A stretch of 56,455 nucleotides of DNA from an uncultured Helicobacter sp. (GTDB taxonomy: Bacteria > Campylobacterota > Campylobacteria > Campylobacterales > Helicobacteraceae): positions 1 to 56,455 of the forward strand of contig NZ_CAJTLL010000014.1 of NCBI RefSeq assembly GCF_910577135.1, read 5' to 3'. Positions 18,184-25,923 of this stretch are shown here, one piece after another. The notes beneath the pieces are model-generated. The model was given only the letters and a program-made list of their open reading frames with translations. It did not search any database and was not told the origin of the DNA. Each line of letters begins with the position of its first letter. Positions within the stretch are counted from its first letter, which is position 1. Made by a program: the position numbers and the translations under genes.

Positions 18184-18774
18184 TTATGCAATTTCTTTTG
18201 CTTCAAGCTCACAATTTTCTAAGCCGATTTTTTTACAGAGATTAAAAAACTCCAAAATTGCTTGTGTGCTACCACCGATTGTGCCTGTGCTATCATTTTT
18301 ACTCTTACCTAGCAAAATGCAGCCTTCTGTATCCTGTGGGTAATTGCCTATGTGAATAAGAATGCTACGATTCCTAAAGCTAGGTAATTCTTTATCGCAA
18401 GTAAGCAAAATCGCAATGTAAGGGTGTGTTTGTTCTCCATTTGGAGTTTGCACCTTACGATAATATAGTCCTGTCTTTTTGAAATTCTCAAGCATGTAAT
18501 CTTTATGATTTTTTGCAAGTGAAGCATTTTTGCCTATCTGCGCCCACTCTAATTGATATGTGCGTGGCATAATACGCTTATCTTGTTTTGGTGTATCAGT
18601 AGATTCACCGATATTCTCACAAGTAAAGCAACTCCATATCTCTTTTAAAGTGTCATTCTCTTGAATTTCATTCACACTAAATTTACCTAATGTAGAATCC
18701 TCGATTTTTGCGACATTTGGCTTTTTCACATCTTTGTGTTCGCTTAGTCGCTGAAGTATAATTTTGTATTTCAT
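18184..18774 (-). CDS. DUF5675 family protein, possible lysis-associated enzyme
   Basis: The 196-aa protein carries the DUF5675 pattern in its C-terminal half: RSILIHIGNYPQDTEGCILLG (about 133-153), then GGSTQAILEF. The HIG and GCI core resembles L,D-peptidase-like folds. DUF5675 genes commonly sit in phage lysis cassettes, and here it follows the holin and spanin genes directly. No other lysozyme-like gene is visible in the prophage, so it is the best endolysin candidate. AAGGAG precedes the ATG. Confidence 0.7.
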   Translation of the reverse strand: MKYKIILQRLSEHKDVKKPNVAKIEDSTLGKFSVNEIQENDTLKEIWSCFTCENIGESTDTPKQDKRIMPRTYQLEWAQIGKNASLAKNHKDYMLENFKKTGLYYRKVQTPNGEQTHPYIAILLTCDKELPSFRNRSILIHIGNYPQDTEGCILLGKSKNDSTGTIGGSTQAILEFFNLCKKIGLENCELEAKEIA

Positions 18775-18912
18775 TTATTCTCCTTGTGATAAGATTTCTA
18801 AACTCTCAACAGCATCTTTGTAAGAATAGTATTGAGCGATATTCCCGCTTAAAGATACGACAAAGGCGACCAAAACAATAAAGCGGACAAGTTTATATGC
18901 GGTGCTATTCAT
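18775..18912 (-). CDS. Small single-span membrane protein in the lysis cassette
   Basis: The chosen ATG at 18912 has a strong AAGGAGG 5 bp upstream, giving 45 aa; a longer upstream frame lies within the holin gene and lacks a site. It contains one hydrophobic span (FIVLVAFVVSLSGNIAQYYS near 11-30). It overlaps the holin end by 8 bp and abuts the DUF5675 gene. A holin partner or antiholin is possible but unproven. Confidence 0.6.
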   Translation of the reverse strand: MNSTAYKLVRFIVLVAFVVSLSGNIAQYYSYKDAVESLEILSQGE

Positions 18913-19240
18913 TTTTGCCTCCTTTGCTCTCTTTATTGCCATTTTTAAAAGCAAGTAGCTCTTTTGCAAGATTAAGTGCCTTTTCAATTCCTAAAAATCC
19001 AAGTGCAGCAGCAATACCTACTCGCGCAAGGTAAGGCAAATCAGTAGCACTTAGAGTGGCATAGACAATCGCACACAAAAATGATGAAGTAACTACACTT
19101 TTCAAAGCAACCTTAAGCAAGTAGCGCATATCATTTGATGTATCTTCTCTTTGTTCCTCGTTAAAAAAGCTCACAATCCCCGCTAAGATACCAACAATAG
19201 CAATGGGTAAAAGCTCTAAATAATGTCCTGCTTCAATCAT
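18905..19240 (-). CDS. Putative holin
   Basis: The 111-aa protein has about three hydrophobic segments (LLPIAIVGILAGIVSFF near 10-26, SVVTSSFLCAIVYATLSA near 48-65, VGIAAALGFLGIEKAL near 73-88) and a charged, lysine-rich C-terminus, as in LydA-like or class I/II phage holins. It would form the membrane pore timing lysis. It overlaps the preceding gene by 4 bp and sits between spanin and DUF5675 genes. Confidence 0.7.
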   Translation of the reverse strand: MIEAGHYLELLPIAIVGILAGIVSFFNEEQREDTSNDMRYLLKVALKSVVTSSFLCAIVYATLSATDLPYLARVGIAAALGFLGIEKALNLAKELLAFKNGNKESKGGKNE

Positions 19241-19443
19241 AGTATTACCTCCACTACACGCGCTACACTAAGTGCCACAGAGACGATAATCATCGCCCAT
19301 AGGCTCTTATGCACGACAAACCAAAATCGCTTGTATGAAGGCGAAATATCGCAGTGATACTTGCCAATCAAAAACCAGCGAAAATAAAACCACAGCTCTT
19401 TAAGCTTGTTTTTACATTTTCTAAAGAAACTTCGTTTTGTCAT
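19237..19443 (-). CDS. Small basic membrane protein in the lysis cassette
   Basis: A 68-aa protein with a strongly basic, aromatic N-terminus (KRSFFRKCKNKLKELWFYFR) and one C-terminal hydrophobic span (SLWAMIIVSVALSVARVV). It overlaps both neighbours by 4 bp (spanin lipoprotein upstream, holin downstream). It may be a second holin-like protein; no family recognised. Confidence 0.6.
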   Translation of the reverse strand: MTKRSFFRKCKNKLKELWFYFRWFLIGKYHCDISPSYKRFWFVVHKSLWAMIIVSVALSVARVVEVIL

Positions 19444-19664
19444 TTTTCACCTCTGCACATTTTTAAATCCTGTTCCAAAGCTTGAGTGTAGGCAAATATA
19501 GCAATCACATCTTTATTTACCTTGCCACTGCGCTTTGGTCGCTCTCTTTTTGCTACTCCGCATTGTGTTGGGATTAACACCTCTGTTGTTCCTCTGTGTT
19601 TTAAGCCACAGCCACTAAAAAGTATGAGGCTAAGGAGAGGAAGAGTAAAAAATAGTAATCGCAT
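19440..19664 (-). CDS. Rz1-like outer-membrane spanin lipoprotein
   Basis: The 74-aa protein begins with a signal peptide and the lipobox LILFSGC (cysteine at about residue 19), followed by a basic, periplasmic segment. It overlaps the upstream Rz-like gene by 35 bp in another frame, the characteristic nested arrangement of two-component spanins. It would link the outer membrane to the Rz-like protein and fuse the membranes at lysis. The mature part is longer than lambda Rz1 and not especially Pro-rich. Confidence 0.65.
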   Translation of the reverse strand: MRLLFFTLPLLSLILFSGCGLKHRGTTEVLIPTQCGVAKRERPKRSGKVNKDVIAIFAYTQALEQDLKMCRGEK

Positions 19665-19968
19665 TTTCTATCTCCTGTAATGTAATATGAGAATTTTCAT
19701 CAGGCTTGAGATTACTCACAAAAGCAGTATCAGGCGTAGCTTTCTCATAAGCCTTTAAAAAATCCTCTTGTAAGCTTAGAGATTTTGCGTTATACACCTC
19801 TATAACTTCTTTTTGTAGGCTTAGAGCTTTGAGTGCTTCATTTTGCTTTTGCAATGAGCTTGAAAGCGCGGCATTCTCTACTTGCAAATCCACGATAAAG
19901 CTATAACTCTTAAAGCCCATAAAGCAAATGCCCACAAAGGCTAAAGCTAAGATAATCATTTTATTCAT
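19630..19968 (-). CDS. Rz-like inner-membrane spanin candidate
   Basis: The 112-aa protein has one N-terminal membrane anchor (MIILALAFVGICFMGFKSY) followed by a periplasmic coiled coil (VENAALSSSLQKQNEALKAL and beyond, about 30-85). This type II membrane topology is that of Rz. Its C-terminus overlaps the Rz1-like lipoprotein gene. It overlaps the preceding connector gene by 4 bp. Confidence 0.65.
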   Translation of the reverse strand: MNKMIILALAFVGICFMGFKSYSFIVDLQVENAALSSSLQKQNEALKALSLQKEVIEVYNAKSLSLQEDFLKAYEKATPDTAFVSNLKPDENSHITLQEIENAITIFYSSSP

Positions 19969-20333
19969 TGCTTCCTCCTTGTTTTAAGATTGAGTGTGAT
20001 TTCATACACAAAAAGCCCATTTGTTTGCGTGAAAAGCCCCACTTTCTCCCAGCTCATAAGCGAAGCATTAACACAGCTTAGTGCATTTGCCCTGTGCTTA
20101 GAGCAAAGCTCTAAAATCTCTTCTATGCGTAAAAAAATGCTAGAGCCATCTTTGTTAAGAGAGTTTCCTGCCACATAGATTTTAAGCTCATACTCGCGGT
20201 AGCTCTCCTCTTTGCTCCTCATAGAGCTAAAAAGCAGATAGTTACCCTCTTGTGTGATTCTATCTTCGCTTAAAAGCAAGAGATTGCAGCTTTTAAAAAG
20301 TGTTAAAACCTCGTTTAATAGCGTTTTTAACAA
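19965..20333 (-). CDS. Putative head-tail joining protein (Mu gp37-like)
   Basis: A 122-aa protein with a mixed alpha/beta pattern (YREYELKIYVAG near 45-56; GLFVYEITLNLKT at the end). It follows a gp36-like protein with a 7-bp overlap. In Mu-like phages this place is taken by DUF1834 (gp37)-type proteins with the same size. The assignment is by position and size. Confidence 0.5.
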   Translation of the reverse strand: MLKTLLNEVLTLFKSCNLLLLSEDRITQEGNYLLFSSMRSKEESYREYELKIYVAGNSLNKDGSSIFLRIEEILELCSKHRANALSCVNASLMSWEKVGLFTQTNGLFVYEITLNLKTRRKQ

Positions 20334-20647
20334 AATTCACTCTCCCTGCTTTGTGCCGCATAACAAGCACTTGGGCTTTTTGCCCCCTTTTCATCAATAA
20401 AGGGCACGTTTTTTACGACTTCTAGTGCGTTTTTGAGTAAAAGCTCATCTTCGCCATTGAGCTCTATCTTGAGATAGATTTTAAGGCGAATATAGGCTAT
20501 ATCAATACGCGCAAAAGTAGGCACATCTTTGTTTTTGCAAATCTCATCGCTTTGAGCTAGTGCGATTTCTAACACTTGCCCTGTAATCTCGCTAGGATTA
20601 TCAAGGCTTTGTGTCGCGCGAAATTTAAGATGTGCTAAAAGCTCCAT
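20327..20647 (-). CDS. Putative head-tail connector (Mu gp36/DUF1320-like)
   Basis: A 106-aa, mainly helical protein (EITGQVLEIALAQSDEICKN; FARIDIAYIRLKIYLKIEL) that follows the capsid block. Size, helical pattern and position fit the DUF1320/gp36 family of neck proteins. It shares one base with the upstream stop codon. Confidence 0.55.
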   Translation of the reverse strand: MELLAHLKFRATQSLDNPSEITGQVLEIALAQSDEICKNKDVPTFARIDIAYIRLKIYLKIELNGEDELLLKNALEVVKNVPFIDEKGAKSPSACYAAQSRESEFC

Positions 20648-20844
20648 TACTTTCCCTTTGACTTTTTTTGCTCTACTAAATCATCACGCTCACTCTCTTG
20701 CTCTTCCTCCACAGAAAGTAAAGAGGATACTTGAAGCTCTAAGGTTTCAATTCTCTTTTCAAAAGCACTTAGCCTCTCATCAATTTGTGTATTGAGCCCA
20801 CCTTGCGCTTCACGCAAGGCTTTTGCATTTTCTCTATTTCCCAT
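20647..20844 (-). CDS. Small coiled-coil protein after the capsid gene
   Basis: A 65-aa, highly charged protein with a predicted coiled coil (QIDERLSAFEKRIETLELQV at about 20-39) and an acidic then lysine-rich tail. It lies between the capsid and connector genes. Structural or assembly role possible; no family recognised. Confidence 0.5.
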   Translation of the reverse strand: MGNRENAKALREAQGGLNTQIDERLSAFEKRIETLELQVSSLLSVEEEQESERDDLVEQKKSKGK

Positions 20845-20858
20845 TTGTGCGCCTCCTT

Positions 20859-21734
20859 TTAGTGTTTAGATTTGAGAGCGAGTTGCCACATTCCATACCC
20901 TGCATTATCCTCTGTGCGGATTCCATATAAGAAGCTATCTCGCATAAAGACATTTTCATCTGTGGGTTTATCAAGCCCTGCAAACTCCACACTTCTATTG
21001 ATTTGTAGCACGAGGGGCTTTAGGACTCGTGTTGTGTCAAAGAGATACCACGCACTTGCGTCAGTAAGCCTATCACACACGATGTAGTCGCACATTCCAT
21101 AAGTGATGTTTGAAGAGCCATTACTCAAAGTTTGTGCTTTAAGAATCTTAATCGCTTCTACTTCAAGCTCTGGTGGGACTACAAGTAAGCTAGGGCGGAT
21201 TCTCAAAGGATTGCCATATTCATTACTCACCCCTCGCATTTCCTGCCTTGCACTTAAGAAATTTGCTTGATTAAGTGCAAGAGATAGGGAATTACTAAAG
21301 GTTTGACTGCCTACTTCGTGGTCTGTTGCAAAGAAAGGTCTGCCATCATAACACGCGCTATTTGCCTCTAAAAGCCCAAAGACGATTTCGTCATAATGTT
21401 CACGCACAGATTCAGCCATTGCTTGCACGCGAGGCTTGACAATGCCTAAACTATCATACTCAATCACATCTCGGCTCACTTCAATAGTGCTCTCCCATTT
21501 CTTACGCGTAATGGTGTAGGTATTTGCCTTAAGGTCTTTAAGTGTGCGCTCACCCGTCCATTCAATCATATTTGGAAAATCACCAATCCACGCATAATCA
21601 ACGCTAATAGTGTTTGCTTTTACTTCTGTGGCAATTTTCTTATAATCCTCATTTTCGCTTTTTAAAGCATCGTTGAAAACCTTGCTTAGTCCTTTTGAGA
21701 CTTGCTCCATATATGCAGTATCTAGTTTTGGCAT
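20859..21734 (-). CDS. Major capsid protein (Mu gpT-like)
   Basis: The 291-aa protein matches the Mu major head subunit (T) family in length and pattern: SVDYAWIGDFPNMIEWTGER (about 49-68), ITRKKWESTIEVSRDVIEYD (about 74-93), YDGRPFFATDHEVG near 128-141, and LLVVPPELEVEAIKIL near 182-197. It forms the icosahedral shell and is preceded by its protease/scaffold gene with a 14-bp gap. Confidence 0.92.
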   Translation of the reverse strand: MPKLDTAYMEQVSKGLSKVFNDALKSENEDYKKIATEVKANTISVDYAWIGDFPNMIEWTGERTLKDLKANTYTITRKKWESTIEVSRDVIEYDSLGIVKPRVQAMAESVREHYDEIVFGLLEANSACYDGRPFFATDHEVGSQTFSNSLSLALNQANFLSARQEMRGVSNEYGNPLRIRPSLLVVPPELEVEAIKILKAQTLSNGSSNITYGMCDYIVCDRLTDASAWYLFDTTRVLKPLVLQINRSVEFAGLDKPTDENVFMRDSFLYGIRTEDNAGYGMWQLALKSKH

Positions 21735-21748
21735 TTTTTCTCCTTTAA

Positions 21749-22102
21749 TTACAAATCAAGTTGGGCTTTGATATGCTCATCAATATCTAAGCCTTTTTTC
21801 TCATCAAAATCTACGCTCTTGTTTTTCAAAACGCTCTCACATTCAGCCTTGCATACTTCTAAGAAAGCACCTAAATTTTCTTTATTCATCGCAAGTGCAG
21901 CTTCTTTACGCGCAGGGAGCATAGAGGAGTTTTTAATCGCTTCATTGATAAGCTTTTCTTTTTGCTCTTGTTCCTCTTTGCTTTTTTGTTCTTGTGCCTC
22001 TTGTATCTGTGCTTCTAGTGCTTTGATTCGCGCCTCTAGTGCCTTATTTTCTTCCTTTGCCTTTGCAAGCTCATCTTGCAAGGCTTTTGCTTGCTCATTC
22101 AT
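21749..22102 (-). CDS. Internal-start scaffold protein (Mu Z-like)
   Basis: An in-frame ATG at 22102 (residue 148 of the protease protein) is preceded by a strong AAGGAGAG Shine-Dalgarno site 3 bp upstream. It opens a 117-aa coiled-coil protein (MNEQAKALQDELAKAKEE...). In Mu, scaffold Z is made in the same way from within gene I. A strong ribosome site inside a coding region is otherwise unexpected. Confidence 0.65.
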   Translation of the reverse strand: MNEQAKALQDELAKAKEENKALEARIKALEAQIQEAQEQKSKEEQEQKEKLINEAIKNSSMLPARKEAALAMNKENLGAFLEVCKAECESVLKNKSVDFDEKKGLDIDEHIKAQLDL

Positions 22103-22543
22103 TCTCTCTCCTTGTAGGGTTTGCTCATTATTTAAGGCAGTGAGCGAAGAAAGATTAGGGCGATTGACAAGCCCAATAGAGACAATATCTACAACCTCTC
22201 CTTGTGCGTTTTTTAAATACGCAGGGGAGATATAGCGATAGACTTTGTCTTCTACAAGAGACTTGCCTATGGAGTTTAGCTCTAAATCCGCATAGATTCC
22301 ATCTTCTCTTGCTTCAAAAGAATCTAGGGGAAACCAGCCGAGTGCTTCTTTATCTTGATGGTCTTTATCAAGCATAATGTCGCAACCCTTAAGCTTTAGT
22401 CTCTCTAGCACAAGCGCAGCATTGAGGCTAAACTCTCTCCCATCAATGCCACTAAAAGAGCCACAAGGCGAGATTTTCACTTTCTCTTTTGTGTCCTTTT
22501 GTGCTTGTGCGCTTTGAAGCTCCAAAAACACTACATCTTTCAT
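21749..22543 (-). CDS. Mu I-like capsid maturation protease (with embedded scaffold)
   Basis: The 264-aa protein has an N-terminal protease domain (about 1-145) typical of Mu gpI: IMLDKDHQDKEALGWFP (about 55-71), then VYRYISPAY and VVDIVSIGLVNRPNL. A long coiled-coil, Gln/Glu/Lys-rich scaffold domain follows (about 148-210). The histidine in DKDHQD fits the expected catalytic region. It cleaves the scaffold during prohead maturation. It is the first gene of the leftward structural operon, starting from the divergent repeat-rich region 22544-22709. Confidence 0.85.
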   Translation of the reverse strand: MKDVVFLELQSAQAQKDTKEKVKISPCGSFSGIDGREFSLNAALVLERLKLKGCDIMLDKDHQDKEALGWFPLDSFEAREDGIYADLELNSIGKSLVEDKVYRYISPAYLKNAQGEVVDIVSIGLVNRPNLSSLTALNNEQTLQGERMNEQAKALQDELAKAKEENKALEARIKALEAQIQEAQEQKSKEEQEQKEKLINEAIKNSSMLPARKEAALAMNKENLGAFLEVCKAECESVLKNKSVDFDEKKGLDIDEHIKAQLDL

Positions 22544-22709
22544 TCTCCACTCTCCTCACTTGTTTTAACCTCACTCGCGTGAGTAAATCCCGCTTCGTTC
22601 CTAAAACCCTGCGGGGGCACTCATTTGTTTGAGTGTTGGCATTCTAGAGTTCTTTCACGCATTGTTTTGGTGAAGTTTTCACAAAAACAATGCACGTAGG
22701 CTTGGTTTA
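22544..22709. repeat. Hairpin-repeat region between divergent protease and terminase genes
   Basis: This 166-bp gap carries one unit (22555-22622 roughly) of the 65/66-bp repeat that is also inserted twice in the terminase gene. It includes CACTCA/TGAGTG at 22619-22636, the dyad CTCAC/GTGAG at 22571-22584, and an A/T-rich dyad CATTGTTTT...AAAACAATG at 22670-22692. Divergent late promoters must lie here, but I cannot point to a strong one. Confidence 0.6.
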
Positions 22710-23240
22710 ATGCTAACCCAAAAAGGCTTAAGTAAAAAAAGGATTTTAAGAGTGAAGAACATAAGAGAACAAATAAAAGAGCGATACATTCAAGGTATGG
22801 ATATTGTAGATATTTGCACGAGCCTTAACATCACCCGCGCAGGATTCTACTACCACAAAAACGCGGATTTAAAAAAAGGCATTAATTGGGATAATCTCCT
22901 TTTAGAATCTAAGCGAGATATTAGTTCCATAAGAGACAAAGAGGCGGTGTTTATCGCCACGCTTATTGCGAGCTTTGAAGAATTTATGCAAAAAAGCAAA
23001 GAGAATGGATTAAGCCCTGAGGCACTCGATAAGCTTCATCAATACGCGCAGACTTATTGGAGGCTCAAAGCCCCAAAGAATGATGAATTTTCACTCAAAT
23101 CTAAACTCATTGCCACTGCGCGCGATACGATTAATGAAATCGCAAATATCGCCCTCAAAGAAAATAATGAGATTGTGGCGGATTTTTTAGCAAAAAATGC
23201 AGATACGATTATAAATAAGGTTTTTAAGGATAAAAATTGA
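22710..23240 (+). CDS. Small terminase subunit / DUF1804-like (Mu gp27-like)
   Basis: The 176-aa protein has an N-terminal helix-turn-helix (QGMDIVDICTSLNITRAGFYYHKN at about 30-53, given here as a span) followed by helical segments with LKAPKNDEFSLKSKLIATA. This matches DUF1804-type proteins that precede the large terminase in Mu-like phages and recognise packaging DNA. The ATG at 22710 lacks a clear Shine-Dalgarno site; a GTG about 40 bp downstream is an alternative. Confidence 0.7.
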   Translation: MLTQKGLSKKRILRVKNIREQIKERYIQGMDIVDICTSLNITRAGFYYHKNADLKKGINWDNLLLESKRDISSIRDKEAVFIATLIASFEEFMQKSKENGLSPEALDKLHQYAQTYWRLKAPKNDEFSLKSKLIATARDTINEIANIALKENNEIVADFLAKNADTIINKVFKDKN

Positions 23241-23316
23241 AAAGTAATATCTACCAATACCCTTTAAGCTTTAAAACGATTTTAAACGCATTTAAACGCA
23301 ATTTAAAAGGTATTAT
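23241..23316. repeat. AT-rich TTTAAACGC repeat before large terminase
   Basis: TTTAAACGC-type units occur twice in tandem here and end in TTTAAAAGGT. A similar segment with TTTAAAAGCGC and TGTAAAAGGT lies just after the main repressor gene (about 39992-40026). The shared layout suggests a common element, perhaps a binding site. Weak evidence. Confidence 0.35.
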
Positions 23317-24984
23317 GTGATGAATGATTTAGCTATAAAAGAACTTAAAAGCTTCCTGCAGTATCTACCTATCCTTAATGATAAGGAACGTAATAAACGA
23401 ATAGCGCGCGCAAAGAGTGATTTTACTTACTTCGTGCATACTTATTTGGGACATCACATTGGACTTCAAAACGAGTGTCCAAAGCACGGGCATTTGCACG
23501 AAGTGGGATTTACTCCCACGAGTGAGGTTAAAATAAATGAGTGCCCCCCGCAGGGCTTTAGGAGCAAGGGCAATTCACTTGCCCGAAGCGAGATTAAAAC
23601 AAATGAGACTTCAGTCTTTAGAAATTGGGTATATGAGGAGCTACCACATATCAAGGATAATAAACTTATCATCAAAGCCTATCGTGGCGCAGCCAAAACT
23701 ACGCTTATCTCTCGGCTTTTTGTGCTATGGCAGATTTTAGGAGGAAACAAACGATATGCCATTATCATTAGCTCCACACTAGATTTAGCCAAAGAAGGTA
23801 TAGACCTTATAAAAACCGAGCTAGAAGATAATGCTAATCTCAAATGCGACTTTAACATCACACCTTTTAATGTATGGAGCGCGGAAGAGATAAGCTTTGA
23901 AGTCAATACATTGCCTTGCAAGATTAAGAGCTTTGGTGCGGGTAAAAAGATACGCGGGACAAATTTTTTAAGCATACGCCCTGACCTTATCGTATGTGAT
24001 GATATTGAAAATGATGAGAACATACAGAGTAAGACCCAGCGTGATAAGCTCTATAGTTGGTTTAATAAAGCGATTTTAAAGCTTCCCTCACGCACAAACG
24101 CAAGTTATCAAATCCTACTTGTAGGCACGACCTTGCACTATGATAGCCTATTGCAAAGAATGCAAAAGCGCGATGATTTTAAGAGCTTTAACTTCCCGCT
24201 TTTAATCAAAATGCCAAGCAACCTTGAGGAGCTTACACGCGAAAATCTTAGCAGCTTTAAACCCAAAGGCTACAAGCTTGATGATAAGCGCGCAAATATC
24301 ACAGAGATTCTAAGTGACTACTTGCAAGATTGCTCAAGCTTTTACTCCGAGTTTCAAAATCTCCCGCTTGATAAGGAGAATGCGCCTCTTAGCACTTATA
24401 GCACCTATGATGTGCTACCTCAAGGCATAGATTCTATAACCATAGGCATAGACCCAAGTATGGGTAAGGCAAGAGGAGATTACTTTGGGCTTGGCGCGAT
24501 ATTTTATGTAAAGAGCCAAAAGAAGCTTTATGCCACAGCAAATGGCTATAAAATCACACCCGATAAGATGATAGATAAGATTATCGCTTACTATTTAAAA
24601 CTTAGCAAAATTACGCCCACTATCACAATCGCGTGTGAAGAAATAGCTTTCCAAGAGTTTTTTAAAAACACACTTAAAGAGAGAATGCGCTCACTCAGGC
24701 AATTTGTGCCAATTATTGGGATTCGCAATGCCGCGCATAAAAATGTGCGCCTTGATGCCCTATCTCCACTACTTTCTCAAGAGGATATGCGTATTGATAC
24801 AAACGCACTGCTTCTAAGAGAGGAGCTTGATACTTACCCCAAATGCGCACACGATGACTTGCTTGATAGCATAGATATTGCGCTTCAAGCCTTTAATAAA
24901 GGCGTAAAGACAAATTACAAAGCCATAAACAAGGCACAAAAAGAATACAAGAGCCTATTTCAACACGCAAGGGAGATTTTTTAA
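23317..24984 (+). CDS. Large terminase subunit (Mu gp28-like) with an inserted repeat
   Basis: The 555-aa protein has the packaging ATPase Walker A region IKAYRGAAKTTLISRLF near residues 122-138, the Walker B region DLIVCDDIEND near 225-235, and an RNaseH-like nuclease domain with TIGIDPSMGKARGDYFG near 371-387 and a C-terminal CAHDDLLDSIDIAL. It cuts and pumps phage DNA. Residues 54-97 are a 44-aa insertion made of two 22-aa repeats (see 23476-23607); without it QNE would join directly to TSVFRNW. The frame remains open, so the gene is probably functional. Confidence 0.9.
   Translation: MMNDLAIKELKSFLQYLPILNDKERNKRIARAKSDFTYFVHTYLGHHIGLQNECPKHGHLHEVGFTPTSEVKINECPPQGFRSKGNSLARSEIKTNETSVFRNWVYEELPHIKDNKLIIKAYRGAAKTTLISRLFVLWQILGGNKRYAIIISSTLDLAKEGIDLIKTELEDNANLKCDFNITPFNVWSAEEISFEVNTLPCKIKSFGAGKKIRGTNFLSIRPDLIVCDDIENDENIQSKTQRDKLYSWFNKAILKLPSRTNASYQILLVGTTLHYDSLLQRMQKRDDFKSFNFPLLIKMPSNLEELTRENLSSFKPKGYKLDDKRANITEILSDYLQDCSSFYSEFQNLPLDKENAPLSTYSTYDVLPQGIDSITIGIDPSMGKARGDYFGLGAIFYVKSQKKLYATANGYKITPDKMIDKIIAYYLKLSKITPTITIACEEIAFQEFFKNTLKERMRSLRQFVPIIGIRNAAHKNVRLDALSPLLSQEDMRIDTNALLLREELDTYPKCAHDDLLDSIDIALQAFNKGVKTNYKAINKAQKEYKSLFQHAREIF
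23476..23607 (+). repeat. Two tandem 66-bp repeat units inserted in-frame in the terminase gene
   Basis: The triplet GAG ending an A-rich stretch recurs at 23473, 23539 and 23605, exactly 66 bp apart. Each unit encodes 22 aa with the pattern CP..G......(T/A).SE(V/I)K.NE. Each contains dyads such as GTGGGA-GTAAA-TCCCAC (bottom strand, first unit) and GGGCAA-TTCAC-TTGCCC (second unit). A diverged unit on the opposite strand lies at 22555-22622. Confidence 0.8.
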
Positions 24985-25905
24985 ATGCAAAAAATTACAC
25001 CATTACCCACCCCGCCCACCACACACGATACACAAAGCTTTGATATAAGGGCTGATGCTTTTGTAGAAGCATTGCCACAATTTGGCGAAGAGCTTAATAG
25101 CTTTGCTTTACAAATAAATGAGCTCGGCACAAGCGTAGAGCAATCCCTTAGAGAGCTAGAACTTGAACTAAAAGAGAACCTAAAACAAGATAGGCAAGGC
25201 TTTAAAACAGAAGTAGAGAATGAAAAAAAGAATGCGATAAAAGAGATATTAGCACAGACCGCATTGCAAAGCGACCAATTCATAAATATAGCTCATCATA
25301 TTCTCTTTACCCTAAGAGAGATAAAACACAAAAGGCAAAGAAAGCAAGAATGGCAAAATAGAATCGGGCAATACACACTCTTTTTTCGCTCCTCTTTGCC
25401 ACAAGGTTATGTGGCAGCGGGGAGTATATTAAAAATAGACGAGTATCCCTTAGCTTATCTGTATTTTAAAAGCACGAGTAAAGGCTTACAAGAGAATTGC
25501 CCTAAAGGCTATTTTAGACTACCTAAGCCAAATATCTATGCTAAGGCTACAAACAATCCCTCCCTTGTAGGAGCTTTTGAGAGAGAGGGCTTACCAAATA
25601 TCACAGGAGGAGTATATCGCATTGCCGAGACTTTTCACGATTATGGCTGGACAAGTGGGGCATTTGCTAAAGAAGGTGGTCATAACTCGGGTGGCACGCC
25701 AAAATCAGTTGATTGGAGCAACGCAGCAGCATTTAATTTCAATGCCTCGCGTTGCTCTGCTATCTATGGGCGCACAAATTCTGTGGAGGTTAATCATAAT
25801 CTCCTCTTAGAGGGGTTTTATGTAGGGCAGAGGATTCCACCCCCCCCCCCCCGAGACACAAAGCGAGGGCAATTCATAGGTTTTGAGTGCGTGGGTGAAG
25901 GATAA
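24985..25905 (+). CDS. Tail fibre protein with phase-variable C-terminus
   Basis: The 306-aa protein has an N-terminal coiled coil (about 40-115, e.g. SVEQSLRELELELKENLKQD) and a C-terminal domain like tail-collar or fibre tips (GLPNITGGVYRIAE near 200, FNFNASRCSAIYG near 247-259). It would mediate host receptor binding. A C13 tract (25840-25852) near the end sets the reading frame: the present length gives a C-terminus ending IGFECVGEG. Loss of one C would end the protein after about 8 further residues, and a gain would give a different tail of about 15 residues. It starts directly after the terminase stop. Confidence 0.75.
   Translation: MQKITPLPTPPTTHDTQSFDIRADAFVEALPQFGEELNSFALQINELGTSVEQSLRELELELKENLKQDRQGFKTEVENEKKNAIKEILAQTALQSDQFINIAHHILFTLREIKHKRQRKQEWQNRIGQYTLFFRSSLPQGYVAAGSILKIDEYPLAYLYFKSTSKGLQENCPKGYFRLPKPNIYAKATNNPSLVGAFEREGLPNITGGVYRIAETFHDYGWTSGAFAKEGGHNSGGTPKSVDWSNAAAFNFNASRCSAIYGRTNSVEVNHNLLLEGFYVGQRIPPPPPRDTKRGQFIGFECVGEG
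25840..25852. repeat. C13 tract in tail-fibre coding sequence
   Basis: Thirteen C residues encode a run of prolines after GQRI. Homopolymeric C tracts of this length are highly slippage-prone, so the fibre's C-terminus likely varies between phage particles or lysogens. Confidence 0.85.
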
Positions 25906-25923
25906 AAATTCAAAGGAGTAAAA

